Notes: generated by a model from the sequence alone, not told the origin. Counted from the stretch's first letter, positions 53,129 to 61,702 are shown. The stretch: DNA of 64,000 bases from Bacillus safensis (GCA_030159235.1 BSBG01000002.1:310001-374000); one strand, 5' to 3'. A program made the numbers and translations.

Positions 53129-53476
53129 ATGAAAACTAACACTGCTTTTGCTGTCTATGATGCTGGTATGAATATGGCTGCTGGTGATGATTTCTGCGCT
53201 CTATGGGCTTCAGCTCCTTGGGTTATGGGTGCTTATACTGCAGCAACTACTATACCAATGGCGGCTGGTTCCTTATATTCCTCTTACAAGAAACAAGAAC
53301 AATGGTGGAATCAACAACATTTACAAGGAATGGTAGGCGGCAGCTATCAAGATACACAAAGAGCCTTAACAATGCGTCAAGCTGCCGCACAAGCCATTCA
53401 AGGAAGCAAAATGAACGCTCGCTCTGCCCTTGGTGGAGAAGTTAAAATAATCTCTCAAAACTGGATAAAAGGATGA
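53129..53476 (+). CDS. Ala/Gly-rich protein remnant, possibly phage-derived
   Basis: The 115 residues have two weakly hydrophobic stretches (WVMGAYTAATTIPMAAG, about 31-47), a Gln-rich helix and a SKMNARSALGGE motif near the end. There is no ribosome site, and the frame stays open upstream into the recombinase remnant, so the 5' end is probably lost. I have a vague recollection of similar motifs in small membrane-linked proteins of tailless phages, but cannot confirm it. Confidence 0.4.
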   Translation: MKTNTAFAVYDAGMNMAAGDDFCALWASAPWVMGAYTAATTIPMAAGSLYSSYKKQEQWWNQQHLQGMVGGSYQDTQRALTMRQAAAQAIQGSKMNARSALGGEVKIISQNWIKG

Positions 53477-53482
53477 TTAAAC

Positions 53483-53669
53483 ATGACAGATTGGAAGCAA
53501 ATTGTTGAAAAGTTTCAAATGCAATTGGATACAAACCCAGACTTATCAGAATGAGAAAGAGCCCTTAGGGCACCGTATTTTATGCATGAAATTGCTCAAT
53601 ATGGATAAACCAGCGCCAAAAAAGACAACGTTCTTTGACCCTGTTCAGGAACGTCTAACGCATGGGTAA
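53483..53669 (+). pseudogene. Decayed small gene (nonsense plus frameshift)
   Basis: A ribosome site AAAGGATG precedes ATG at 53483. The frame reads MTDWKQIVEKFQMQLD and on to DLSE, a TGA, then ERALRAPYFMHEIAQYG. After a one-base shift it reads KPAPKKTTFFDPVQERLTHG to a stop at 53667-53669. The pieces join into one plausible protein of about 61 residues following the previous frame, as in a small phage or plasmid operon. Confidence 0.55.
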
Positions 53670-53737
53670 TCCATCACTCCTAATGGATTGTTGCGTGATT
53701 AATGGTTTTCCTTTCCTAATTGAGGAGTGGAGAGGCT

Positions 53738-53767
53738 GGGGGGGGTTTAGGGGCTAAAAGGGCCGGG
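53738..53767 (+). other. G-rich tract with four G-runs
   Basis: Runs of 8, 4, 3 and 3 G separated by 4, 6 and 2 bases fit the pattern of a G-quadruplex. It is unusual in this AT-rich genome. It lies in an otherwise empty stretch (53670-53832) of the island. Confidence 0.5.
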
Positions 53768-53832
53768 AATGCCCTCCTTCTCCCACTGTCATACCTCACC
53801 AATTACACTAGAAAGACCGACAGAACACCTTA

Positions 53833-53916
53833 TTAATTCCTAATGGTTAATCCATTTAATAATCCATTTAATAATCCATTTACATCAACATCTAATAATC
53901 CTTTTATTTTGGTCAC
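53833..53916 (-). CDS. Possible 27-residue peptide with NGLL repeats
   Basis: A GTG start at 53916 has a perfect AGGAGG site nine bases upstream. The product is MTKIKGLLDVDVNGLL followed by NGLLNGLTIRN, a short Leu-rich peptide whose NGLL units come from a 12-base tandem repeat (about 53846-53881). The upstream region has an inverted repeat CTATATCG/CGATATAG and a doubled ACGGTCA. I know no family for it. It could be a signalling or membrane-active peptide, a leader, or chance. Confidence 0.4.
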   Translation of the reverse strand: MTKIKGLLDVDVNGLLNGLLNGLTIRN

Positions 53917-53974
53917 AACAAAAAACCTCCTATATCGAAAGTGATATAAGCCAATAACAGGTGTAATTTCTTAC

Positions 53975-53987
53975 GTGACCGTTATAC
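53975..53987 (-). repeat. 13-bp inverted repeat, right inner end of island
   Basis: Inverted copy of GTATAACGGTCAC at 48185-48197, 60 bases inside the tRNA att copy. A second ACGGTCA lies next to it in the same direction, as in paired arm sites. Confidence 0.5.
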
Positions 53988-54048
53988 TGACCGTTTCACT
54001 ATACGATATAGAAGGTTGATTTGACGGGCTTTAGCACCCGATTTAATA

Positions 54049-54122
<74 letters not shown>

Positions 54123-54245
54123 ATGTTGTTATGTAGTGTGCCGTTGTGGTGAATACCTCATCGACAAGATTTATTATATTACTATTGTTCTTTAAAGTCA
54201 ACGGTTTTTCGAAAGTTTTTTTCATAAGGGGCAAATGCTGCACCC

Positions 54246-54770
54246 TTATGAAATACCTTCCAATGTGACAGTGTTTTCGAGGTCTTGTATGGCAAGACCT
54301 TCGTCCGTGTAAAATTGTACGTTTGCTTCGCTTCCATCTAGTGTCAATATAGCATAGCTGCGCTCTTTTCGCACTCTTGGCAGGTGCACGCTGCCTGGGT
54401 TAATGAGCAGTTTTCCTCTTAGTAGCTCACTGCCTGGGATGTGCGAGTGGCCAAAGCAGATAATGTCTGCGCCTAGCTCTTCTGCACGGTAGTAGACTTG
54501 TAGCAAGGATTGTTTGATGCCATGCAGATGTCCGTGAGTGAGAAATAGTTTTCTGCCTCCATCAAGTGGGAGCAGGAGCTCTTCTTCAAAATCGCCCATA
54601 AAGTCACAATTTCCTTTGACGACTTTGTATCCTTCGAGTGCTGGGTGGTTCGTTTCGAGTTCTGAATCTCCGCAGTGAATCATCATGTCGACTTCAGCTG
54701 CATGCCGTTTGGCAATGGTTTGAAGTTCGTCTGTGAGTCCATGACTGTCACTAATGATGAGTATCTTCAT
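54246..54770 (-). CDS. ysnB: YsnB, YfcE/MJ0936-family phosphodiesterase
   Basis: Metal-dependent phosphoesterase of unknown natural substrate. The 174 residues begin ISDSHG (about 6-11) and have HCGDSE (about 32-37), KGNCD, THGH (about 78-81) and FGHSHIP (about 106-112), all metal-site motifs. It follows ysnA by 14 bases and ends the ysnAB pair. A hairpin at 54228-54252 lacks a T run on this strand. Confidence 0.93.
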   Translation of the reverse strand: MKILIISDSHGLTDELQTIAKRHAAEVDMMIHCGDSELETNHPALEGYKVVKGNCDFMGDFEEELLLPLDGGRKLFLTHGHLHGIKQSLLQVYYRAEELGADIICFGHSHIPGSELLRGKLLINPGSVHLPRVRKERSYAILTLDGSEANVQFYTDEGLAIQDLENTVTLEGIS

Positions 54771-54784
54771 GGCTTCATTCCCCC

Positions 54785-55378
54785 TTATTCATTTGCGTCT
54801 AGCAGTGATGAAAGCTTTTGAAGCGCGACCGCTCGATGGCTGATCTTGTTTTTCTCCTCTGGTGATAACTCGGCCATCGTCTGGTCTTTGTCTTTGACGA
54901 TGAAAATGGGGTCGTATCCGAAGCCGTTTTCGCCGATTGGTTCTTCTGCGATGAAGCCTTCTACTGATCCTTCTACCGTCTTTGTTTCTTTGCCCGGTAG
55001 GCTGACAGCAAGGGCACATCTGAATCTGGCTGTGCGGTCTTCTTTTTCAATGCCTTGAAGCTCGCTCAACACTTTTTCCACATTCTCAGCATCGTCTTTA
55101 TGCTCACCAGCATATCTCGCTGAATACACGCCAGGTTTCCCGCCCAGATAATCAATGGACAGACCAGAATCGTCTGCAATCACCATTTCACCTGCTTTGG
55201 CTTGAATCGCTTCGGCTTTGATGATGGCATTTTCTTCGAAGGTTTGTCCTGTTTCTTCAATCTCTTCAGTAAATCCGATGTCTGCGAGTGTTTTGACCGT
55301 GAATCCTTTTGGCTCAAGAATGGCTTTGAATTCTTTCGCTTTGCCCGCATTGTGCGTTGCAATGATGGCTGTTTTCAT
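54785..55378 (-). CDS. ysnA: XTP/dITP diphosphatase (HAM1/RdgB)
   Basis: Removes non-canonical purine triphosphates from the nucleotide pool. The 197 residues start IIATHNAGKAKEF (about 4-16), with IADDSGLSIDYLGGKPGVYSARYAG (about 68-92 in two parts) and FGYDPIF near 151. I chose the ATG at 55378, which aligns with B. subtilis YsnA. A TTG three codons earlier touches the ribosome site. It lies 19 bases after rph. Confidence 0.95.
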   Translation of the reverse strand: MKTAIIATHNAGKAKEFKAILEPKGFTVKTLADIGFTEEIEETGQTFEENAIIKAEAIQAKAGEMVIADDSGLSIDYLGGKPGVYSARYAGEHKDDAENVEKVLSELQGIEKEDRTARFRCALAVSLPGKETKTVEGSVEGFIAEEPIGENGFGYDPIFIVKDKDQTMAELSPEEKNKISHRAVALQKLSSLLDANE

Positions 55379-55397
55379 CCTGATCAAACCCTTCTCT

Positions 55398-56126
55398 TTA
55401 TTCGATGACTTCTCCTGTTACTGCTTTTTGCTTTTCGATTAATTCTTTGATGCCCTTTTCGGCTAAATCAAGCAGTCCGTTTAGCTGTTCTCTTGAAAAT
55501 GTCGCTTCTTCGCCTGTGCCTTGAAGCTCAACAAAGCGTCCAGCGCCTGTCATGATGACATTCATATCTACTTCTGCTGAAGAATCTTCTTCATAGTTTA
55601 AATCTAACAGAAGACCTTGTTGAGAATCAATTCCGACGGATATCGCCGCTAAATAATCAGTGATCGGGTTTTCTTTGATAGCGCCTTCTGCTCGAAGCTT
55701 TTGAATCGCAAGTGTCATGGCGACAAAAGCACCTGTAATGGACGCTGTGCGTGTGCCGCCGTCTGCTTGAATGACATCACAATCAATCCAAATCGTGCGT
55801 TCGCCAAGCTTTTCTAAATCAACGACTGCGCGGAGTGCTCGTCCAATTAAGCGCTGAATTTCCATTGTACGTCCTGTGACTTTTCCTTTAGATGATTCTC
55901 TTATCGTTCTTTGTGCGGTTGCTCTTGGAAGCATGCTATATTCTGCTGTAATCCAGCCTTTTCCTTCTCCTCTTAAAAAAGGAGGTACGCGGTCTTCAAT
56001 AGATGCGTTACAAATCACCTTCGTATTTCCCGCTGAGATTAAGACAGAGCCTTCAGGGTGCTTGATGTAGCCTGCCTCTATTTCAATTTTTCTTAATTCG
56101 TCATATTGTCTTTCATCTAATCTCAT
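55398..56126 (-). CDS. rph: Ribonuclease PH
   Basis: Phosphorolytic 3'-5' exoribonuclease that trims tRNA 3' ends. The 242 residues begin [17 protein letters not shown]. They contain [12 protein letters not shown] (about 30-41), [16 protein letters not shown] [12 protein letters not shown] (about 91-102) and the [17 protein letters not shown] active region (about 117-133). The length is normal. It starts the rph-ysnA-ysnB group. Confidence 0.97.
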   Translation of the reverse strand: MRLDERQYDELRKIEIEAGYIKHPEGSVLISAGNTKVICNASIEDRVPPFLRGEGKGWITAEYSMLPRATAQRTIRESSKGKVTGRTMEIQRLIGRALRAVVDLEKLGERTIWIDCDVIQADGGTRTASITGAFVAMTLAIQKLRAEGAIKENPITDYLAAISVGIDSQQGLLLDLNYEEDSSAEVDMNVIMTGAGRFVELQGTGEEATFSREQLNGLLDLAEKGIKELIEKQKAVTGEVIE

Positions 56127-56221
56127 GTTTTACCTCCGTTACAATATACATTCCGCGCGGGTATCAGCGGGGTTCTCCTACTAACTTTGACAACCTCGGC
56201 TTGTTCTAACCGCTCGGAATA

Positions 56222-56254
56222 AAAAAGAGGCAGCGAATATGCATGCCTCTTTTT
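56222..56254. terminator. Terminator between gerM and rph
   Basis: A perfect stem AAAAAGAGGCA/TGCCTCTTTTT with T runs on both sides lies after the gerM stop. Confidence 0.9.
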
Positions 56255-56277
56255 CTCCATTATATCAATGTGTGACG

Positions 56278-57339
56278 TTAAAAACTACCTGTATTCACTT
56301 GTTCTGGCCTTGAAACTGGCTTTGTGAGTTCAGCTCCTTTTTCGTTCACAAGCTCTGCCTTGCCGTTTACCTTGACGGATACGCTTTTGACGTCTGGCAG
56401 CTCTGTTAATGTGAGCACAATGCTATTAAGAACTTTTTGTGAAATAACCTTTTTCTTTTCATCTGCACTGCCAAAAATGGATTCGTTGAAATCAAGTGTC
56501 ACATGTCCGTCTTTTACTTTTGGTACATCATTCAGCTTCACATCTTGATCAAAGTCTGTGAGCAAATGGCTTGTTTTACTTGGTCCAGAGACGAGCTCAT
56601 CAATCGCTGCTGTAATTGGATCATCCTCGTCTTTTGGTGCTCTTGTGGTGACCGGAACGTAGTAGGTCTGTTCATCAGATTCAGCTAAATAGTAGACCGT
56701 TACAGGCTTTGTCGATGTCATATCAGCGGCAGCCTCGTGCTGAATATTAATACCGTCTTCTCTGCTTAAATCATCTGAAATTGGCGTACCATTCACAGGC
56801 ATTTCTTTTAATTCATGTCCGTTCATTTTCAATTTGACTTTGGCGATGGAATCAAACTGTGTTAACGTCCAAGTAACAGATTGCAAAATGCGCTGTTCGT
56901 CTTCTTTTTTATAGTTTTTGAATTCATTTGAGAAATCAACAACGGCCGTGCCGTCTTTAATATCGACAGATACGCTCGTGTCAGCTGGTAAAACCGCTCT
57001 GAATCCATTTGGCATTAAGTTAGAAATAGGCCCTCCATCCACGAGATATTCAAGAGTTTGTTTGGCACTTCCTTCATTTTTCGGCAGTGGAATGGATTGG
57101 GAAACGACATACCCATTTTTATCAATTAAATATAATTCTCTCATGACTGTATCAGCCTGCTTCTCTTCTTTTCCTTCTTTGGCTGTTTGTTTGTCTTCTT
57201 TATTTTCTTTCACATATGTGACATTTTGTGGTGGATCAATCTCTGTTTTCGCTTGGTCTGTTTGAAACAATCCGCATCCTGACAAAAGCATGGCTGACGC
57301 GATACACGTAACAGCTGCTGTAGATCCTTTTTTCAGCAT
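56278..57339 (-). CDS. gerM: GerM, sporulation and germination lipoprotein
   Basis: Lipoprotein required for full sporulation and germination; it takes part in the channel between mother cell and forespore. The 353 residues have a lipobox LSGC (cysteine at about 22), a charged linker, and two GerMN domains (about 80-190 and 215-325). A palindrome AGTAG/CTACT lies just upstream (57354-57371). The position between racE and rph is as in B. subtilis. Confidence 0.95.
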   Translation of the reverse strand: MLKKGSTAAVTCIASAMLLSGCGLFQTDQAKTEIDPPQNVTYVKENKEDKQTAKEGKEEKQADTVMRELYLIDKNGYVVSQSIPLPKNEGSAKQTLEYLVDGGPISNLMPNGFRAVLPADTSVSVDIKDGTAVVDFSNEFKNYKKEDEQRILQSVTWTLTQFDSIAKVKLKMNGHELKEMPVNGTPISDDLSREDGINIQHEAAADMTSTKPVTVYYLAESDEQTYYVPVTTRAPKDEDDPITAAIDELVSGPSKTSHLLTDFDQDVKLNDVPKVKDGHVTLDFNESIFGSADEKKKVISQKVLNSIVLTLTELPDVKSVSVKVNGKAELVNEKGAELTKPVSRPEQVNTGSF

Positions 57340-57410
57340 ACTTCACCCTCCTCTAGTAGTTTGTACTACTATGTATACGAGCTCCTCCAGAGGATTAGAC
57401 CCTTTTCATA

Positions 57411-57445
57411 AAAAAATAACCCACTTCAAGTAGAAGCGGGTTATT
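57411..57445 (-). terminator. Terminator overlapping the racE stop
   Basis: Stem AATAACCC.CTTC/GAAG.GGGTTATT spans 57415-57445 and overlaps the last racE codons. On the minus strand it runs into a TTTTTT tail. Confidence 0.8.
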
Positions 57446-58259
57446 GCTGATAAACGTGTTCAAGCGACACGGTTTCGACCTTCCCTGGCAGATAGCCAAA
57501 CCAGTCACGTGCAATGTTTTGAAAATTTTGCTGCTGCCCTGTTGTGTAAAATGTATGGACAGGCTCTTCTTTGGACGTATTTAGCAGACCTTTGTATGAA
57601 AGAATGGTACTTGCTTCTCTAGCTGTCTCATCCCCTGATGAAATGATGCTCACTTCACTGCCCATAAAGCGCTGAATCGGCTCTTTTAAAATCGGATAGT
57701 GCGTGCAGCCAAGAATGAGTGTATCAATTCCTGTTTCTTTCAACGGTTCAAGGGAAGCTTTCACCACTTCATCTGCTGTCTGATCTAAAAACGTACCGCT
57801 TTCCACAAATGGAACTAGCAGCGGACACGCCAGGCTTTGAACCGTCAGCCCTGCTTTTAGTGATAGCAGTGCTTCTTTATATGCCTCGCTCTTGATCGTA
57901 TTGACTGTGCCTATGACGCCAATGTGCTGATTGTTTGTCACCTTGATCGCTGTCCGGGATCCGGGCTGAATCACACCAATAACCGGAATATCAAGCGTTG
58001 CTTTGATTTCATCAAGTGCGATCGCCGTGGCTGTGTTACATGCAATGACAAGCATTTTAATATGGTGATGTCTTAATAAGTAGTGCGCCATTTCCCATGT
58101 ATATTGAAGAACCTCTTCTTCTTTCCGCGGGCCATACGGACATCGTTTCGTATCGCCTACGTAGATGATTTTTTCTTTTGGCAGTTGTCTCATGATTTCC
58201 TTCGCAACGGTTAAACCGCCGACGCCGGAATCAATGACGCCGATTGGTTGATCCAACAA
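57441..58259 (-). CDS. racE: Glutamate racemase
   Basis: Makes D-glutamate for peptidoglycan (RacE/MurI). The 272 residues show [12 protein letters not shown] (about 10-21), the first catalytic cysteine in VIACNTATA (about 72-80) and the second in LGCTHYPIL (about 184-192). It follows ysmB by seven bases. Confidence 0.97.
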   Translation of the reverse strand: MLDQPIGVIDSGVGGLTVAKEIMRQLPKEKIIYVGDTKRCPYGPRKEEEVLQYTWEMAHYLLRHHHIKMLVIACNTATAIALDEIKATLDIPVIGVIQPGSRTAIKVTNNQHIGVIGTVNTIKSEAYKEALLSLKAGLTVQSLACPLLVPFVESGTFLDQTADEVVKASLEPLKETGIDTLILGCTHYPILKEPIQRFMGSEVSIISSGDETAREASTILSYKGLLNTSKEEPVHTFYTTGQQQNFQNIARDWFGYLPGKVETVSLEHVYQQ

Positions 58260-58266
58260 AATCGCC

Positions 58267-58707
58267 TCATTTTCTTTTCATTTGCTGCTGTAGTTTCGTT
58301 AAGGATTGGTTGAAAACGATGGCTTCTTCTTCTGAGAAAGCCCCTAGAAGTTCACTGACGTATTCTTGGCGTTTGACAATCACTTCTTGAATGATCCGCT
58401 CGCCTTCAGGCAATAAATGAATGCGAACCACGCGGCGGTCAGATGGATCCTTCACCCGTTCGACAAGTTCACTTTTTTCCATTCTATCAATTAAATCAGT
58501 GGTTGTACTGCAAGCCAAATACATCTTTTGTGACAGCTCACCTATTGTCATATCTCCAAATTCATAAAGCCACTGAAGCCCTACGAATTGTGGAGGTGTA
58601 ATCGTATATTGATTCAGGATTTCTCTGCCTTTTTGCTTAATAATTGCGGCAATATGGCGCAATGATTTTTCAATCTCTGCAACATGGCCTGACTTATTCG
58701 TTTCCAT
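58267..58707 (-). CDS. ysmB: YsmB, MarR-family regulator
   Basis: A 146-residue winged-helix regulator of the MarR family. It has the recognition region [20 protein letters not shown] (about 53-72) and the wing [13 protein letters not shown] (about 84-96). The target and ligand are unknown. It forms a likely unit with racE. In B. subtilis it lies between gerE and racE, which places gerE just upstream here. Confidence 0.92.
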   Translation of the reverse strand: METNKSGHVAEIEKSLRHIAAIIKQKGREILNQYTITPPQFVGLQWLYEFGDMTIGELSQKMYLACSTTTDLIDRMEKSELVERVKDPSDRRVVRIHLLPEGERIIQEVIVKRQEYVSELLGAFSEEEAIVFNQSLTKLQQQMKRK

Positions 58708-58818
58708 TTCATTGATACCTCACTATAGCATCTCACTTTGATTAAAACGTATATTTCTATTTTCCTTGTTTTTCAAAGAAAATGCAAGAAGAGACTCATG
58801 GAAACTATATAGAAATAA

Positions 58819-58850
58819 CCGGCTCCTTCCCAATATGGAAGGAAAACCGG
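58819..58850 (-). terminator. Terminator after gerE
   Basis: Stem CCGG..TCCTTCC/GGAAGGA..CCGG lies seven bases past the gerE stop, with a modest T-rich tail on the minus strand. Confidence 0.75.
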
Positions 58851-58856
58851 CTGATG

Positions 58857-58937
58857 TTAGAGCTCTAGCTCACCCATACGCAGAAGCTCGACTACGGCCT
58901 GTGAACGGCCTTTGACTCCTAGCTTTTGCATGGCATT
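58857..58937 (-). CDS. gerE: GerE, last 26 codons only (gene interrupted)
   Basis: GerE is the 74-residue LuxR-type regulator of late mother-cell genes. Only its C-terminus remains here, from NAMQKLGVKGRSQAVV to LLRMGELEL and the stop, as I remember it from B. subtilis. Upstream of the NAM codons the match ends abruptly, and 37 bases later comes the stop of a large serine recombinase. The first two thirds of gerE, with the start of its helix-turn-helix, must lie beyond the far end of the prophage, outside this window. Excision would be needed to restore the gene. Confidence 0.92.
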   Translation of the reverse strand, partial: NAMQKLGVKGRSQAVVELLRMGELEL

Positions 58938-58974
58938 TGCTAAGCGTACCTTTTGCAAATCTTTATCCGTGCTG

Positions 58975-60498
58975 TCATTTGAATCTGTAATAGATGTTTA
59001 TTTTCCCATTTGGATCAATAACGATACGATCAATCAGCTTTTCAAATACATGCTTTAAGTCTTTTTCTCTATCCTCAAGTTCTTGAATGACTGCTTTCAT
59101 TTCAATGATTGAATTCTTTTCATTTTGTACATGTTGTAATGAAAATAAACTCTGTTCAAGATTTGTTATTTTGGCCTGAATGTCGTTCCGTTTACTTTGA
59201 AATTCGGCTTTTGTAATCATTTGATCTTCTAAGTACAGTTCTAACAATCTTTTGTTTTGTGTCTCTAAAGATTTCAATTCTGCCTTAATGGCTTTAATTT
59301 GCTTTTCCTTTTGTTCAAGAGCATTTTTCTTGAAATCGTGTGAAATACCCTCTGAAAATGTAATGAGATTTTCAACCACAAAATCTCGAAGTTCTTCATA
59401 TTTGATCGGAACATGATTCACACATCCATCTTTCCCTGATCTTCTGAAATTACTACATTTTAGGTATTTCCAATAAGTTCGCTCTCCATTTTTCTTGTCT
59501 CGATGAGTTTGAATGATCACCATTTTAGATCCACATTTCCCACAAATAATTAACTTTCTCAACTCATTCCAAGGCGTAAATTTTCTCTTTTTATTGACAG
59601 TTTTTTTATTGTTAGCTTTTTCCCAATCTTCTCTAGAAACAATTGGCGGGCAGAAATCTTCATAAACAGTCCATTTTTCAGGTGGATTTCTAATGAATTT
59701 CTTTCGTCCATCTACCTTTATCGTCGTATGTCTATTAGCAATGTGAACTCCACAATAAATAGGGTTTTTTAAAATAGTCTGGACAGTTGTGAGCTGCCAG
59801 TTACTTCTTTTTCTAGGCGGAGGTATTTCACCAGCTTTACACTTCTCCTGCAAAGCGTATGTAACTCTTTTCTGGCCTAATCCCTCGTTGTTATATAAAT
59901 GGAAGATTAACCTTATGACCTCTGCTTCATTTTCATTAATAACGAGGTATTTCCCCTCTTTCATATAACCATACGGTATTCTTCCAGAATGCTCTCCTCG
60001 TCTGGCCTTTGCTGCAAGTACCCCACTTATGTTTACGGACATAGATTTAGGTAACTGCTCTGCGAAAAGGGCCGACATTTCAAATTTCATTGAAGCTTTG
60101 CTTTCGTACAGGCTATCATAATCTTCTTCAAGCGTCACTACACGAACACCGTTAGATACTAAAATCTCTCTAATATAGAGGGCATCTTTCAAATCCCTGG
60201 CAAGACGTGTAATCGATTTGAAAATAACCATTTTTATTTCTTTCTTTTCAGCCAATGAAAAAATGTATTTCATTGCTGCTCTATCTTCAAGAACGGTTCC
60301 GCTGATACCATCATCTAACAAAACAGAACGGTCATCCCATTCATAGTTGTGTTGCTCAATCCAATATCGACAAACGTCAATTTGGTTTTCCTTAGAACTT
60401 ATTTGCTCGTCGCGGTCTGTCGAAACCCTTGTATAGACTTTATAAGGGTAATCGTCATATTTGATGATTTCTTCAACTGATTCTTTGCGGAAATGCAT
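58975..60498 (-). CDS. Large serine recombinase (prophage integrase)
   Basis: Site-specific recombinase for insertion and excision. The 507 residues have the resolvase domain with catalytic serine in YTRVSTDRDEQ (S at about 26) and the downstream arginine motif SITRLARDLKD. Next is the recombinase domain (about 190-300), a zinc ribbon (CGKCGSKM near 325 and CSNFRRSGKDGC near 355) and a coiled coil (about 395-470). The ATG at 60498 is preferred because GGGGTG lies six bases upstream; a GTG at 60507 is possible. The gene ends 37 bases from the gerE remnant. A TCATATT with GATAAAAT (about 60573-60616) is a poor sigma-E-like candidate. Confidence 0.95.
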   Translation of the reverse strand: MHFRKESVEEIIKYDDYPYKVYTRVSTDRDEQISSKENQIDVCRYWIEQHNYEWDDRSVLLDDGISGTVLEDRAAMKYIFSLAEKKEIKMVIFKSITRLARDLKDALYIREILVSNGVRVVTLEEDYDSLYESKASMKFEMSALFAEQLPKSMSVNISGVLAAKARRGEHSGRIPYGYMKEGKYLVINENEAEVIRLIFHLYNNEGLGQKRVTYALQEKCKAGEIPPPRKRSNWQLTTVQTILKNPIYCGVHIANRHTTIKVDGRKKFIRNPPEKWTVYEDFCPPIVSREDWEKANNKKTVNKKRKFTPWNELRKLIICGKCGSKMVIIQTHRDKKNGERTYWKYLKCSNFRRSGKDGCVNHVPIKYEELRDFVVENLITFSEGISHDFKKNALEQKEKQIKAIKAELKSLETQNKRLLELYLEDQMITKAEFQSKRNDIQAKITNLEQSLFSLQHVQNEKNSIIEMKAVIQELEDREKDLKHVFEKLIDRIVIDPNGKINIYYRFK

Positions 60499-60656
60499 AT
60501 AACACACCCCAATTGTGAATTGTTCTTACTAAATTATAACATCCCGACCATCAATTCCGTAATATTCTTAATTTGGAAAAAACATTATTTTATCCTCTTT
60601 TTAATTCAATAATATGATAGACTTATTTGGAAAATATTTGTTTTGGAGGGTCTATA

Positions 60657-61631
60657 TTGAATCTTATTAAAACTTTTCTCCTTTTAATTTTATGTACCTT
60701 ATTCATAACTGCTTGTGGAAAAGCAGAAAACACATCCACAAGTAACTCCAGTAAAAAAGAAGAAAGCATTGAAACTAAAAAAAAATTAAACGTAAAGATC
60801 ACTTTGGATAAAGAAATCACAAACAATAAAATTATTATCCTTAGCGGGAAAAGCAACTTACCTAAAGATACGAAACTAAGGATTCGTCTTGAACAAAAAA
60901 ATTCCCATAAAAACTCAATAGTTAATACAGCTGTTCAAAAGGATGGATCTTTCGAGTATAAATTCTTTAATGAAGATGACACAGTATTTGATGATGGGAA
61001 ATATTTTATATATGTTGAAACATTACCGGTTCTTGAACAAGCTGAATTTATTCAAGAAATTTTTGGAGATAATGGATCTAACCTCACTGGACCACAGATT
61101 AGCGGTGACTCAGAACTAAAAGCAACTGCTGAAATAGATTTAAAAATAAACAATTCTGAAGTTATAACTGAGGAGGAAACTTTGCCTAAAGATAAAGATG
61201 CAGAGGAAGAGAAAAATGAAGTTTATACCTCAGAAGAATTTGAAGATAACAGTGAAGAAGATGAGTTAGATATGTTAAAAGATGATGCGGAAATAGAAAT
61301 CGAAACAATTATCGAAGAGAACTATAAAACCACATCGATTGAAAAAATTGAAATTAACGAAGATATGGGTTCGAGTGAGAAGAATAAGTTGATTGCTCTT
61401 GTTTACTTATCTTTTGATGCATTGAACACAAGTAAGACAGCTTATAACATGGTTGAAATGTATAGTGATGACTTAGCTGCAAACATTGGCAAAGATAATG
61501 ATACAGTCAATCAGATAGCTGTATTTTGGAAAGTTCCTTATATAGATGAAGATGAAACAGTGGCTAAATTCTCGTATGAACGTACAGGAAAACAAATGAA
61601 AATTACCGATAAAGTATCTTCTTTAAAATGA
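60657..61631 (+). CDS. Acidic lipoprotein, unknown
   Basis: The TTG at 60657 follows GGAGG by eight bases. Residues 1-22 form a lipoprotein signal ending in ITAC (Cys about 22). A Ser/Lys-rich linker, a beta-rich domain (about 45-160) and a strongly acidic segment (about 170-225, many Glu and Asp) follow. The last 80 residues are probably globular. It is divergent from the recombinase and is likely expressed from the lysogen, perhaps altering the host surface or blocking superinfection. No family recognised. Confidence 0.7.
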   Translation: MNLIKTFLLLILCTLFITACGKAENTSTSNSSKKEESIETKKKLNVKITLDKEITNNKIIILSGKSNLPKDTKLRIRLEQKNSHKNSIVNTAVQKDGSFEYKFFNEDDTVFDDGKYFIYVETLPVLEQAEFIQEIFGDNGSNLTGPQISGDSELKATAEIDLKINNSEVITEEETLPKDKDAEEEKNEVYTSEEFEDNSEEDELDMLKDDAEIEIETIIEENYKTTSIEKIEINEDMGSSEKNKLIALVYLSFDALNTSKTAYNMVEMYSDDLAANIGKDNDTVNQIAVFWKVPYIDEDETVAKFSYERTGKQMKITDKVSSLK

Positions 61632-61655
61632 CCCTTCAAGTTGAAGGGTTTTTTA
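61631..61655 (+). terminator. Terminator after the lipoprotein gene
   Basis: Arms ACCCTTC/GAAGGGT with a five-base loop are followed by a T run. The downstream arm also forms the -35 of the next promoter. Confidence 0.85.
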
Positions 61656-61683
61656 TTAACATTTATAATCGAACGTACATTCT
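61641..61683 (+). promoter_or_regulatory. Promoter with LexA-like operator
   Basis: TTGAAG (61641-61646), 17 bases, then TATAAT (61664-61669). Directly after the -10, CGAACGTACATTCT (61670-61683) agrees with the Bacillus LexA consensus CGAACRNRYGTTYC at 12 of 14 positions. A repressor there would cover the transcription start. Confidence 0.6.
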
Positions 61684-61702
61684 TATTGTAGGAGGATACG
61701 CC

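Noticed and set aside
53846..53881. Short tandem repeats as a CRISPR-like array
   Set aside because: The units are 12 bases with no spacers and lie inside a small reading frame. No cas genes are present.
54228..54252. Strong hairpin at the ysnB stop as a terminator
   Set aside because: On the minus strand the stem is followed by As, not Ts, so it lacks the form of an intrinsic terminator.
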